The notes beneath the pieces were generated by a model. The model was not told the origin of the DNA, searched no databases, and saw nothing but the letters and a program-made list of their open reading frames with translations. A program made the position numbers and the translations under genes. A DNA stretch of 64,000 bases from Bacteroidales bacterium UBA3824 (GTDB taxonomy: Bacteria; Bacteroidota; Bacteroidia; Bacteroidales; UBA3824). Positions 45,931 to 54,553 of the stretch are shown piece by piece; position 1 is the stretch's first letter; each line of letters begins with the position of its first letter. The stretch spans positions 32,618 to 96,617 of the forward strand of contig DGIK01000210.1 of assembly GCA_002393195.1 (NCBI GenBank), read 5' to 3'.

Positions 45931-46241
45931 CCTTTGATTGCCAATTCGTTGTATTCCAACTTGTCCTTGGAGGTTGACCAACCTCCAAACACCATGCCGC
46001 TTGGGGGTGTGAGCGCACTGCCGTCAGGCAGCAAAATTCTCTCGCCAATCTTGAATGTAGTGGGGTCCACCGTACCCGTGCCGCCATTGACGTCGTAAGT
46101 GATTGTGTACTCAGGCACATCGTTTTTTTTGGTGACCACTTCGTCGTCGTCATCTTCACCGCAGGATGTCGCTACAAATGAGAACGACAACATCCCTGCA
46201 ACCAAAAGCAAAGACGACACTCTGAAAAATCTTCTCTTCAT
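44553..46241 (-). CDS. Lipoprotein with InlB B-repeats and two duplicated binding modules
   Basis: The 562-residue lipoprotein (Cys 27, FVATSC, followed by an acidic GEDDDDE) contains three Listeria-Bacteroides (InlB B / Flg_new) repeats, about 45-120, 122-195 and 348-421. Each shows the YDVNGGTG- or FDLDGG-type start and a GW-x-T-x-K-x-G-x-E core ending in LYAVW. After the second and third repeats comes a beta-sandwich module of about 140 residues (NNYIDLSAYK, SEGEPRFMLNRDVAEGQAP, GYAHLHAIKGANWANVTV) that resembles carbohydrate-binding domains. The repeat plus module is duplicated almost exactly. It is a probable surface adhesin or glycan-binding protein. Confidence 0.8.
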   Translation of the reverse strand: MKRRFFRVSSLLLVAGMLSFSFVATSCGEDDDDEVVTKKNDVPEYTITYDVNGGTGTVDPTTFKIGERILLPDGSALTPPSGMVFGGWSTSKDKLEYNELAIKGDQTLYAIWKDPAADNTNIQITFDLDGGRVADGVKTTIEVEKDDDVDLASMAPTKSGFAFKGWATEKGGEVITEFTATAAATLYAVWEQNEWDLTGDGFSVWTDWVNGEIKEAAHCDLVVGESTGLPYGDGSVNNYIDLSAYKSLVLVVSEGEPRFMLNRDVAEGQAPEHLIAIPNDPDQTAAYETVVDNGDGTKTYTVDLAKIVDEKGYAHLHAIKGANWANVTVNSMKVTKDVGSAAVGVAKVKITFELEGGTVEEGVKTAVQVEKGKAVDLTSLTPTRPGYILTGWATEKGGEVVASFTADAAATLYAVWEKSERDLTTDGFSSWTDWVNGEIVEAAACELVVGESTGQPYGDPSVNNYIDLSAYKTLVVVASEGEPRFMLNRDVAEGQAPDHLIAIPNDADQTAAYETVVDNGDGTKTYTIDLAKIVADKGYAHLHAIKGANWANVTVVSMKISK

Positions 46242-46295
46242 AATGCGTAATTTGTTTTCTTATTGTTAGTAGTGTTATTAATTGTAATTACGCGC

Positions 46296-46327
46296 CAAAT
46301 TTATAATGACTTTTTTAAATTTCCAAA
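46296..46327 (-). promoter_or_regulatory. Full Bacteroidota promoter of the InlB-repeat lipoprotein
   Basis: On the minus strand TTTG (46327-46324), a 20-nt spacer and TAAATTTG (46303-46296) match the consensus. The ATG is 55 nt downstream at 46241. Confidence 0.65.
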
Positions 46328-46417
46328 AAAAAACGCAACTATTTTTAAATTATTTTTACATTTCCTTAACATACTGACTACAATCAGATTACAACCACAT
46401 TGCAAAAACACAGATTT

Positions 46418-48100
46418 TTACTCCCCACCTGCATAATTGCTTGCCTGAACTACATTGATTACATAGTCGCCGAGGTGTTCGCACTCGTTGATGAAATCCA
46501 TGTACGACACGCAAAGCTCATAACTGTACTTATTTTCGTCGATGTCTTTGATACTGTGCTCCTTGAGCATCTTGCGGTAAGTGTTGATGTCCTTCTCAAT
46601 ATCGTAGGCGGTGGTCAGGTCAAATTTCTTGTCGGTATTGTTGAGCATGTATATCATATTGTCCAACGCCTTGTCCACGTATCCTACCATCTTGTTGATG
46701 TTGCTCTGCTGCTCCGGCGTATATTCGAGTTTCTTTTCGCGCTTGTGTTCGAGTGTGCGTCCGAGGTTGTTGCACGAATCGCCAATACTCTCAAGCTCCG
46801 ATACAAGTTTGAGCATCTTGAGCATCTTGCGCTTGGATTCCTTGGTGAGGCCGCCAGCCTCCATCACCTTATTAATATAGCTTGCAATCTCCAACTCCAT
46901 CTTGTCGGTGATGCCCTCGTACTTATTTACGCGCTCGTATTCTTTGCTAAACTCTGCTTCCTTGTCGGTGGCAAGCATAGTTTTCACCATGCCAAACATC
47001 TTCTTGCAACGCTCGCCAAAGGTGATGATTTCATTTTGCACCTCGCCAATGGCAACCTCAGAAACCGTGCTGATAGTACCTGTCGGGATGAATTTGAGGC
47101 GGAAGTCGTCCTCGTCCTCCGTGGCAGGCACAAGGCGATACACTATCTGCTCTATCTGCGGCACAAACCACACGAGCAGCAGAGTATTGAAGGTATTGAA
47201 GGCTGTATGGAACATCGAGAGTTTAAATTTGGGATTGCCGTCAGAATGAAGCACCTCGGCAACAAACCACTCCACGGCGTCGCACGCCCAATATATCACG
47301 GGCAATATGATGACAACGCCAATCACATTGAAGAGCATGTGAGCCATAGCCGCACGCCGCGACATCCTGTTGCCGGTCATGGAGCCGAGCAGAGCCGTAG
47401 CCGTAGTACCGATATTTTGACCCATCGCCAACGCCGAAGCCTGATAGAATCCAAATCCGGGGATGTTCATACCAAAGAGCATCAATGTAATCGCCATCGT
47501 TGCCGCCGACGACTGCACCACAGCCGTAATCACCGCGCCCACAACTACAAAGAGGAGTATGGCGTAGTATCTATCGCAATCGATGTTGCTTAGGAGGTTG
47601 GCTACGTGAGTATTGAGATTGAGGGCATCGGCGGCGTCCTGCAAGTACGCAAGACCGAGAAAGAGGAGCGAGAAGCCCATAATGGTCTGGGACACTATCT
47701 TGATTTTGCTGCGCTTGATAAAGAAGGCTGGCAGACAGAATGTTAGCAACGGCAACGCAAATTTGGCGATGTCCATCTCCCCCACCACAGAGATTATCCA
47801 CACCGTGGCGGTGGTGCCTATATTGGCGCCCATAATGACACCGATGCTCTGCCGCAGGGTCATCACGCCCGACGTAACAAGCCCCACCACTATCACCGTA
47901 GTAGCCGAGCTCGACTGCAACATTACCGTAACCACGACACCAGTCAGGATGCCCATTATCCGGTGCTTGGTCATTACAGAAAGGATTTTGCCGAGCCTTT
48001 CGCCGGCAAATTTCTCGAGTCCGCTGCTCATCTGCGACATACCGAAGAGAAACATCGCTATCGCGCCGCATACGGTCAGCAGATTGATTAGAGTGTCCAT
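46418..48100 (-). CDS. Na/Pi cotransporter (NptA-like) with PhoU-like domain
   Basis: The 560-residue protein has an N-terminal Na/phosphate symporter domain with two inverted repeats (GMSQMSSGLEKFAGERL, VMLQSSSATTVIVVGLVTSG; later VVQSSAATMAITLML), about eight to ten helices in residues 1-310. A C-terminal PhoU-like helical domain (about 340-550) may sense phosphate. The ATG at 48100 is chosen over that at 48163, because the family starts directly with the first helix. It imports phosphate with sodium. Confidence 0.88.
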   Translation of the reverse strand: MDTLINLLTVCGAIAMFLFGMSQMSSGLEKFAGERLGKILSVMTKHRIMGILTGVVVTVMLQSSSATTVIVVGLVTSGVMTLRQSIGVIMGANIGTTATVWIISVVGEMDIAKFALPLLTFCLPAFFIKRSKIKIVSQTIMGFSLLFLGLAYLQDAADALNLNTHVANLLSNIDCDRYYAILLFVVVGAVITAVVQSSAATMAITLMLFGMNIPGFGFYQASALAMGQNIGTTATALLGSMTGNRMSRRAAMAHMLFNVIGVVIILPVIYWACDAVEWFVAEVLHSDGNPKFKLSMFHTAFNTFNTLLLVWFVPQIEQIVYRLVPATEDEDDFRLKFIPTGTISTVSEVAIGEVQNEIITFGERCKKMFGMVKTMLATDKEAEFSKEYERVNKYEGITDKMELEIASYINKVMEAGGLTKESKRKMLKMLKLVSELESIGDSCNNLGRTLEHKREKKLEYTPEQQSNINKMVGYVDKALDNMIYMLNNTDKKFDLTTAYDIEKDINTYRKMLKEHSIKDIDENKYSYELCVSYMDFINECEHLGDYVINVVQASNYAGGE

Positions 48101-48226
48101 TGATTCATTAAGGATGTGTTTATTTTCGGGTACAAAAATATTACATTGTCGCGACATTATCAAAATTTATATCGCAAAATTGTTTTTTTTAACTATAAAA
48201 TAAGATGATGTTTCAATAATAACGTT

Positions 48227-48234
48227 TAATTTTG
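48227..48234 (+). promoter_or_regulatory. -7 promoter box of the DUF5686 gene
   Basis: TAATTTTG fits TAnnTTTG. Transcription from here would give a leader of about 160 nt that contains the whole hairpin at 48266-48377. Confidence 0.45.
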
Positions 48235-48265
48235 CACCGAAATTTAACATCTCTCACGGTCAATA

Positions 48266-48377
48266 TCTCTCACGGAGACACGGAGTACACGGAGAATAAT
48301 AAAAAAAATTAAGGCTCACAGAGGCACGGAGCACACGGAGAATAATACCACCCTCCTCTCCGTGCCTCCGTGAGAGA
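48266..48377. repeat. Long inverted repeat built from CACGGAG units
   Basis: Arms of 20 nt at 48266-48285 and 48358-48377 pair with one mismatch. Inside, a 25-nt direct repeat (48278 and 48324, offset 46, two mismatches) adds further copies of the heptamer CACGGAG. It occurs five times on the plus strand and twice on the minus strand within about 110 bp. The right arm ends 23 nt before the ATG of the downstream gene. Confidence 0.75.
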
Positions 48378-48400
48378 CAACTACTAAAACCAGAAGAAAA

Positions 48401-50857
48401 ATGAAATATTTATTTGCTTTTGTTACAACGATTTTAATGACCCTCAGCGTGGCGCAGGCGCAGACCAAGGTGCGCGGCACTGTTACCGACGGGGAGACCG
48501 GCGAGCCTCTGCCTTTCGTCAACATCGTATTCAAGGGCACTACCATCGGCACCATCTCCGACGTGGACGGCAATTTCTTTATCCAAGCGCACGTGGACAG
48601 CGACACTTTGGAATTTTCGATGATGGGATACACACCTTATTTTTATAAGGTGAACAAGGAGTCTTTTCAGGAAATCAACGTGGTGCTCGACGCCGACAAT
48701 TACGAGCTCGGCGAGATTGTGGTGCACCCCGGCGAAAACCCCGCGTGGCGCATCATGCGCAATGTAGCCGCCAACCGCAAGAAAAACGACCCCGACCGCT
48801 TAGATTCTTACAAATTTGAGGTATATAACAAGATGGAAGTTGACATCAACAACATCCACGGCGACTTCACCGACAGGGGCATACTGCGCAATTTTAGTTT
48901 CATCATGAACTACGCCGACACATCAGCCGAGACGGGCAAAGTATTTCTGCCGGTAATGATTACCGAATCGCTCTCCGACGTGTCCTACCGCAAAAGCCCA
49001 CAGCGCAAGAAGGAAGTAATCAAGGCGTCCAAAATATCCGGCGTGGAGAATGAGAGCGTTTCGCAGTACACGGGTCAGATGTACATAAACGCCAACATCT
49101 ACAAAAATTACATCCCCGCTTTCGGACACGAATTTGTATCGCCCGTAGCCGATTTTTGGAAGGCCAACTACAAATTCTACCTCCTCGACAGCGCATATCA
49201 AGACGGACATTATCTCTACCACATCTCATTCCGACCCAAGCACAAGCAGACTTTCACTTTTAGCGGCGATATGTGGATAGCCGACACCACTTGGGCTGTC
49301 AAAAAGGTGCAGGCGAAGATGGCTACTGATGTCAATATCAATTACATCAACAATTACATCATCACCCAAGAATACGATTATGTAGATTCCACGTGGTTTC
49401 TCACCAAGGAGGAGATGTTTATGGACATCAATTTCACCGATTCTACGATGGGATTTTTCGGGCGCAAGACTATGACGCGCCGCAATGTGGAAATCAACCC
49501 CACTTTCACCGACAATACTTTCTCGCAAGTGGCTGTTGAAGAGACTATTGTGGAGGACGGCGCAAATCAGAAGGACGACAGTTATTGGGCAGAATCGCGA
49601 CACGAAAGCCTCACCGAAAAGGAGAGCAACATCTATCAAATGGTGGATTCCATAAAAGAAGTGCCGGCCTTTAAGACCATCACAAACACCGTGGAGATGT
49701 TTATCAGCGGATATTATAAGGTGAAATGGTGGAAAATTGGCCCCTATTTCAAATTCCTTAGTCACAATGAGATAGAAGGCTGGCGAGTAAGGTTTGGCGG
49801 CAGGACGAGCAACGAATTTAGCACCAACCTGATGCTCTCGGCATACGGCGCATACGGATTCAAGGACGAAAAATTCAAGTACGGACTCGGTATGCTGTAC
49901 CTATTCAACAAGAATCCCCGGCGCGGCGTATCTGTGGACGTAAAGCACGACTACGAAAAACTCGGTCAGAGCATCAACGCCCTCACCGAAGACAACATCA
50001 TGTCAACCATCCTCGCCCGCACCAAAAACATCCACCTCCTGCTCGTGGACGAAGTGAAGGGCGAATACGAACACGAATATTTCAACGGATTCAGCAACAC
50101 AATCGGCGCAAAATACAAGAACATCACGCCTACCAAATACATTCCGTTCCGCAATGCATCCCTCGACCACGACTATCAAAACCTCGAATCTTACGAAATG
50201 TCGTACAACCTGCATTTCTGTTACAACGAGAAGTTTGTATCGGGCGAATTTACGAGGGTAAGCATGGGCAGCAGCTTCCCCGAACTGGACCTCGAACTCA
50301 CCGCCGGCATCTGGAACGACCGTGGCAACTTCAAGAATTACTACCGCGCAATCGCAATGATTTCGCAAAAGGTATCACTTGGACCGCTCGGCAAGACGCG
50401 CTACATATTGGAAGGCGGCAAGGTGTATGGCAACGTGCCTTTCCCGCTCCTGAAACTCCACGAGGGCAATGAGACCTACGCCTTCGACAAGTACGCCTTC
50501 AATATGATGAACCTCTATGAATTTGCCTCCGATACCTACGCGAGCGTAACGGCGGAGCATCATTTCAATGGTTTCTTCTTCAATAGATTGCCGCTGCTGC
50601 GCAAATTGAAGTGGCGCGAGATAATCTATGGCAAGGGGCTCGTCGGCGACATCAGCAACCGCAACTGCCGTCAAAACGCAATAATGGACTTCCCCTCAAC
50701 CCTCGGCGACGTCAATAAGCCCTACTTTGAGGCTGGCGTCGGCATCGAAAACATATTCCGCTTCTTCCGCGTGGACGGCGTATGGAGGCTCTCGCATTTG
50801 GACAAACCTGGCGTTTCCAAATTTGCAGTGTTAGTAAAGATGCAGGTGATATTGTAA
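48401..50857 (+). CDS. DUF5686 outer-membrane protein with carboxypeptidase-regulatory domain
   Basis: The 818-residue protein has a signal peptide (ending SVAQAQ) and a carboxypeptidase-regulatory-like domain (about 22-105, GTVTDGETGEPLPFVNIVFKG, quoted here as two runs GTVTDGETGE and PLPFVNIVFKG). A DUF5686 region follows and then a C-terminal beta-barrel. The region after the first domain (PAWRIMRNVAANRKKNDP) is typical of the family. The role is unknown; it is an outer-membrane protein of Bacteroidota. An unusual repeat-based hairpin occupies its mRNA leader. Confidence 0.8.
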   Translation: MKYLFAFVTTILMTLSVAQAQTKVRGTVTDGETGEPLPFVNIVFKGTTIGTISDVDGNFFIQAHVDSDTLEFSMMGYTPYFYKVNKESFQEINVVLDADNYELGEIVVHPGENPAWRIMRNVAANRKKNDPDRLDSYKFEVYNKMEVDINNIHGDFTDRGILRNFSFIMNYADTSAETGKVFLPVMITESLSDVSYRKSPQRKKEVIKASKISGVENESVSQYTGQMYINANIYKNYIPAFGHEFVSPVADFWKANYKFYLLDSAYQDGHYLYHISFRPKHKQTFTFSGDMWIADTTWAVKKVQAKMATDVNINYINNYIITQEYDYVDSTWFLTKEEMFMDINFTDSTMGFFGRKTMTRRNVEINPTFTDNTFSQVAVEETIVEDGANQKDDSYWAESRHESLTEKESNIYQMVDSIKEVPAFKTITNTVEMFISGYYKVKWWKIGPYFKFLSHNEIEGWRVRFGGRTSNEFSTNLMLSAYGAYGFKDEKFKYGLGMLYLFNKNPRRGVSVDVKHDYEKLGQSINALTEDNIMSTILARTKNIHLLLVDEVKGEYEHEYFNGFSNTIGAKYKNITPTKYIPFRNASLDHDYQNLESYEMSYNLHFCYNEKFVSGEFTRVSMGSSFPELDLELTAGIWNDRGNFKNYYRAIAMISQKVSLGPLGKTRYILEGGKVYGNVPFPLLKLHEGNETYAFDKYAFNMMNLYEFASDTYASVTAEHHFNGFFFNRLPLLRKLKWREIIYGKGLVGDISNRNCRQNAIMDFPSTLGDVNKPYFEAGVGIENIFRFFRVDGVWRLSHLDKPGVSKFAVLVKMQVIL

Positions 50858-50881
50858 TTATTATATGAATAATACAACCCG

Positions 50882-51103
50882 CTACAACCTTTCGATTTCG
50901 TCGGGCGAGAGTTTTGTGAGATTTACGATTTGTGCGGTTGACATCCCCATAGCCTTGGCTTTGATGGCAATTTCACGCATTGCATCGTTTCGACCTTCCG
51001 CTCGACCTTGTTCTATGCCGGCTTCAAGTCCACGTTTTTCCGCACCAAGAATGTGATATTGTATTTTTTGTAAAAAAAACATCAATAACTTTTTTAATTT
51101 CAA
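50882..51103 (-). pseudogene. C-terminal remnant of an Rpn-type nuclease/transposase-like gene
   Basis: A 73-codon frame ends in GRNDAMREIAIKAKAMGMS then TAQIVNLTKLSPDEIERL, the tail typical of Rpn-family PD-(D/E)XK proteins. It is preceded by the usual Glu/Gly/Arg-rich stretch (EKRGLEAGIEQGRAEG). The nuclease domain is absent, and the first 20 residues are not family-like. It is the second such fragment in the window. Confidence 0.6.
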
Positions 51104-51112
51104 AAACTATCA

Positions 51113-51120
51113 TATCTTTG
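51113..51120 (+). promoter_or_regulatory. -7 promoter box of the HigBA pair
   Basis: TATCTTTG matches TAnnTTTG and lies 20 nt upstream of the toxin ATG. The -33 element is unclear. Confidence 0.45.
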
Positions 51121-51140
51121 AACCGTAAAAAAACGGAATC

Positions 51141-51494
51141 ATGGAGAAAATGAAACCAAGGTTTGATGTAATGTTATTGCCAGAAGCGGAAGAATTTATT
51201 CTTTCGTTGGATATAAAAGTCCAAAAAAAGATAACTTACAACATCACCAAAGCAACATACATAACAGACAATGAACTCCTAAAAAAAATGGAAGGGTCTG
51301 ATATTTGGGAGTTTAGGACTCTGTATAATGGCATTTGTTACAGGCTTTTGGCGTTTTGGGACAACGACGCCAAAAGCCTAATAGTAGCAACACATGGCTT
51401 TATAAAAAAGACTGACAAAACACCCAAAAATGAAATAGAAAGGGCGGAAAGCATTAGAAAACAATATTTCAACGACAAAAAAGACAACAAATGA
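51141..51494 (+). CDS. higB: HigB-like (Gp49 family) RelE/ParE-type toxin
   Basis: The 117-residue protein fits the phage-derived Gp49-like HigB family of RelE-superfamily toxins, mRNA interferases that act at the ribosome. Features are the opening LLPEAEEFILSLD, the central strand WEFRTLYNGICYRLLAFW and the closing HGFIKKTDKTPKNEIERA, the most conserved part of the family. The toxin precedes the antitoxin, as usual for HigBA, and overlaps it by 4 bp. A second Met at 51150 is an alternative start. Confidence 0.88.
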   Translation: MEKMKPRFDVMLLPEAEEFILSLDIKVQKKITYNITKATYITDNELLKKMEGSDIWEFRTLYNGICYRLLAFWDNDAKSLIVATHGFIKKTDKTPKNEIERAESIRKQYFNDKKDNK

Positions 51495-51796
51495 AAGCAA
51501 TTACTCTGGACGAATTAACAGATAAAGTTTACGGCAAAAAAGGAACTCCCGAACGCGACGAATACGACCGCGAGGTTGAACTGTTTGTAATCGGCGAGAC
51601 CATCAAACAAGCCCGCGAATCCAAGTCGCTATCACAAGAGAAACTTGGAGAAATGGTCGGTTTGAAAAAATCGAGCATTTCAAACATAGAAAAAGGCAAA
51701 AACCTCAGTTTCGATGCATTCCTGAGAATTTTCAAGGCTATGGGAATCTCAGTAAAAATGCAGTTAGAAAACATTGGCGAAATGTCGCTTTGCTAA
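51491..51796 (+). CDS. higA: HigA-like antitoxin, XRE family
   Basis: The 101-residue protein has a helix-turn-helix of the XRE family at about 33-90 (IGETIKQARESKSLSQEKLG then GLKKSSISNIEKGKN). It probably neutralises HigB and represses the operon. It starts within the toxin's stop codon. The gap to the next gene, the subtilase, is 40 bp without an obvious terminator, so read-through is possible. Confidence 0.87.
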   Translation: MKAITLDELTDKVYGKKGTPERDEYDREVELFVIGETIKQARESKSLSQEKLGEMVGLKKSSISNIEKGKNLSFDAFLRIFKAMGISVKMQLENIGEMSLC

Positions 51797-51836
51797 TGCC
51801 ACGTAACAAGATTTTATAACATTTCATACGACCATT

Positions 51837-54305
51837 ATGCCAAAGAAAATAATATACTCCGCAAGCCTGCAAGACTACCGGCCGCTCATTTGGTACGGTA
51901 CGCCGGTTTATGAACGCTATTCGCAATTGTACGGTCTCCTCGCAGAAGGGCTCGGCGCAGAATACGCCGAACTCTTTGCCGAACCCCTCGTGCAAAACAC
52001 AAAAGCCACGTGGCTAAGCGGTTACATTACAAAAGGAACTGAGTTTACAAAACTAAACGCCGAGCGTCAGGAGTATTTCAGGGGCAGGTTGCAATCTATG
52101 ATCAATAGAATAAAGGCCTTCGCCAACGAACTCAAAACCGACGCCGACCCGCACCGCAAGGAGTTTGGCGAACTCTTGGAAATGGCGGCGGAAGTGCCGG
52201 GATTGGAGTGCGTGATGATAGAAGACGAAAAGATTGTACTCGTGGCGTGGGGTTTCAGCAGCGAGAAGAGTTTCCGCGAAAATTTCAAACTCGACAACAA
52301 AATCTCCAAGCCCATCACCGACGAACCCGCGCCAGTGGTCGCCGTGCCGTCCGCTGTTGAAAGCAACGCTTCAACTCAACCGCCGCAACAGCCTGCACAA
52401 CCGACTGTTACAAGTCAGACGCCACCACCGTCCAACACGCCTACCGCGCCGCCACAACCGCGCCTTTCAACATCGTCCGCAGGCACTCCGCCGCCCCCTC
52501 CCCCACCCCAAAACGAAACCAAACGCAAAGGGCTTCCTTGGTGGCTGTGGTTTTTGCTCGGCATATTGGTTGCCACGATAGTTTTTTTTGTGTTGAAGGG
52601 TTGTAGCGATAATAAAGATAATAACGCCAACAACCCTGACAATCAACCAAATGCAGACGTTCCAGAAATCCCAATACACGACAATCCCGTAGTGCCGCCC
52701 ATCGACACCACTAAGATTATCGTGGACCCCGACGACCCCGGCAAACGCCGCATACTCTCCGACAAGGTGAACGTAGCCCTCGCAAAGGGCGCGGACGTGA
52801 TGGAATTTGCCAATCAACTCCACGAAAAATACAGCAACGAAACGAGCATAGTATTCTGCGACACCACAATAAAACTGCTCCAAATCCAAGTGCCTGACGG
52901 AGAATGGAAACAATGGATCGACAGTCTGAAAAAATTTACAAATGTAAAACTTGCTTTCCCAAACACTCTGTTTGAAGAAAGCCTCATCGGCGACATCAAC
53001 GATCCCGACATCAACGTCAGAGAAAAATCGTGGTTCCTCGACGTAGTGGAGGCGCGCAAGGCGTGGGCTGTTACCACTGGCAGCCAAGATGTAATTGTAG
53101 CCATAGCCGACAATGGATTTGACCTGAGGCACAAGGAGTTTGAGGGCAAAATCATCAAGCCTTACAACGTAAACACCGGCGACGACAATGTAAGCGTAGT
53201 GCGCGTAGAAGGTGGCGAACACGGCACGCACGTAGCAGGCACAGCAGTTGCCAATAGCAACGACGCCGGCATCTGCGGCATCGCGCCCGACTGCAAACTA
53301 ATGCCCATACAACTCGGCGACCAAAACGGCGAGATGCAGAGCCTCGGCATCGTGGCGGGCATATTGTACGCCATCCACCACGACGCCAACGTCATCAACC
53401 TCTCCCTCGGCACTTATTTTGGCGAACTCACGCCGCAGGAGCAGCAGATGCTCATCAACGATTATTACAAGGACGAAGCGATATTTTGGAACGACCTATT
53501 CCAATTTGCCATCGACGAAGACTGCGTAGTGGTAGTGGCTGCCGGCAACGAAAACATCCTCGCCGGATGCGACGCATTCGCCCGCAGCAACAAGATACTC
53601 GTGGTATCGGCATACCAGCCCATCAACAACCGTCCAAAAGCCGACTTCTCCAACCACGGCAAATACGCCAACATCTCCGCGCCGGGCGTACAAATCTATT
53701 CTTCCGTCCCCGGCAACCAGTTTGGATTCCTCGACGGCACATCGATGGCAAGCCCCATCGTAACGGGTGCTGTGGCATTGTTGAAATCCAAATACCCCAA
53801 CCTCAAGGCACAGGAAATAATCTCGATACTCAAAAAGACCGCCAAACCATTGCAGTCGCGCCCGGAAATCGGTCCATTGCTGCAAATATTCCAGGCGTTG
53901 CAATACGCAAGCAACGGCGAACTTTTGGTAATCCCCGACGACGCCAAGGACGATTCGTTTGCAAAGGGCAATTGGCAATCCACCACCGACCTTGTGAGCA
54001 GCGAAAGACCAGACGTCGCCGTAGAAATCCACTTCCAAATCAACGGCAACGGCTCGGGAACAGTTTGTTACAAGGAAGCCACTGGCAACCAGTACTGCGC
54101 CCCGCTCACGGTAACTTTTGAGGACGGCAAACTGATTATGATACAGAAAGATGAAGCCAACAACTCCAACGACCCCAACGACGAACTCTTCTACGACCCC
54201 TGCACATTCACCTGCAAACAGGACGGCGGCAGCAGCGGCGCAGAGTGCCTCGCCACGTGGGACGAAGAGTACGGCGCAGTAGACTTCCGTATGGTGAAAA
54301 AATAA
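51837..54305 (+). CDS. Membrane-anchored subtilisin-like protease with shared N-terminal domain
   Basis: The 822-residue protein has four parts. Residues 1-150 form a domain shared with the proteins at 55122 and 57666 (LFAEP near 46-50, a conserved Trp at 59, VAWGF at 136-140). Then come a Pro-rich linker (about 163-225), a membrane helix (234-255), and an extracytoplasmic S8 protease (about 395-690) with Asp425, His462 and Ser636 in the normal motifs (IADNGFD, HGTHVAG, GTSMASP) and oxyanion Asn571. Between helix and protease lies a possible prodomain (about 305-390). No N-terminal signal peptide precedes the shared domain, and basic residues before the helix suggest it stays in the cytoplasm. 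The C-terminal 120 residues are a beta domain. Confidence 0.85.
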   Translation: MPKKIIYSASLQDYRPLIWYGTPVYERYSQLYGLLAEGLGAEYAELFAEPLVQNTKATWLSGYITKGTEFTKLNAERQEYFRGRLQSMINRIKAFANELKTDADPHRKEFGELLEMAAEVPGLECVMIEDEKIVLVAWGFSSEKSFRENFKLDNKISKPITDEPAPVVAVPSAVESNASTQPPQQPAQPTVTSQTPPPSNTPTAPPQPRLSTSSAGTPPPPPPPQNETKRKGLPWWLWFLLGILVATIVFFVLKGCSDNKDNNANNPDNQPNADVPEIPIHDNPVVPPIDTTKIIVDPDDPGKRRILSDKVNVALAKGADVMEFANQLHEKYSNETSIVFCDTTIKLLQIQVPDGEWKQWIDSLKKFTNVKLAFPNTLFEESLIGDINDPDINVREKSWFLDVVEARKAWAVTTGSQDVIVAIADNGFDLRHKEFEGKIIKPYNVNTGDDNVSVVRVEGGEHGTHVAGTAVANSNDAGICGIAPDCKLMPIQLGDQNGEMQSLGIVAGILYAIHHDANVINLSLGTYFGELTPQEQQMLINDYYKDEAIFWNDLFQFAIDEDCVVVVAAGNENILAGCDAFARSNKILVVSAYQPINNRPKADFSNHGKYANISAPGVQIYSSVPGNQFGFLDGTSMASPIVTGAVALLKSKYPNLKAQEIISILKKTAKPLQSRPEIGPLLQIFQALQYASNGELLVIPDDAKDDSFAKGNWQSTTDLVSSERPDVAVEIHFQINGNGSGTVCYKEATGNQYCAPLTVTFEDGKLIMIQKDEANNSNDPNDELFYDPCTFTCKQDGGSSGAECLATWDEEYGAVDFRMVKK

Positions 54306-54343
54306 TTTAACATATTTTAATACATAAATTCAAAATTCATCAT

Positions 54344-54351
54344 TATATTTG
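54344..54351 (+). promoter_or_regulatory. -7 promoter box of the PIN-domain pair
   Basis: TATATTTG matches TAnnTTTG, 16 nt before the ATG at 54368. This would let the pair be transcribed apart from the protease gene. Confidence 0.45.
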
Positions 54352-54367
54352 CAAAAAACATTAAGCA

Positions 54368-54550
54368 ATGACAACAGAAAAACAGAAACTAATAGAAAAG
54401 GAGCGCAAAGGCGTTCTCGAATTGCTCTTGCAGAAAAACGGCTTGAAGCGGAAAGAACTTGTGGATTCGCTTTTGGGCATTTGGGTTGCAAGTTGGGTTG
54501 ACACGCTCACAGAGGACGAAAAGAAACAGTTTCCGCATTTGGTGTTTTGA
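54368..54550 (+). CDS. Small putative antitoxin upstream of a PIN-domain gene
   Basis: The 60-residue, highly charged helical protein (KQKLIEKERKGVLELLLQK at the N-terminus) is not one I recognise. Its place 3 bp before a PIN-domain gene and its size are those of an antitoxin. No DNA-binding motif is evident. It could also be an unrelated small protein. Confidence 0.5.
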   Translation: MTTEKQKLIEKERKGVLELLLQKNGLKRKELVDSLLGIWVASWVDTLTEDEKKQFPHLVF

Positions 54551-54553
54551 GTT

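Noticed and set aside
48266..48377. Possible CRISPR array
   Set aside because: Units are only 7-25 bp, irregularly spaced and partly inverted, with no cas genes; a hairpin or REP-like element fits better.
52380..52520. Pro-rich stretch as a DNA repeat
   Set aside because: It is a protein linker between the shared domain and the membrane helix, without a regular DNA unit.
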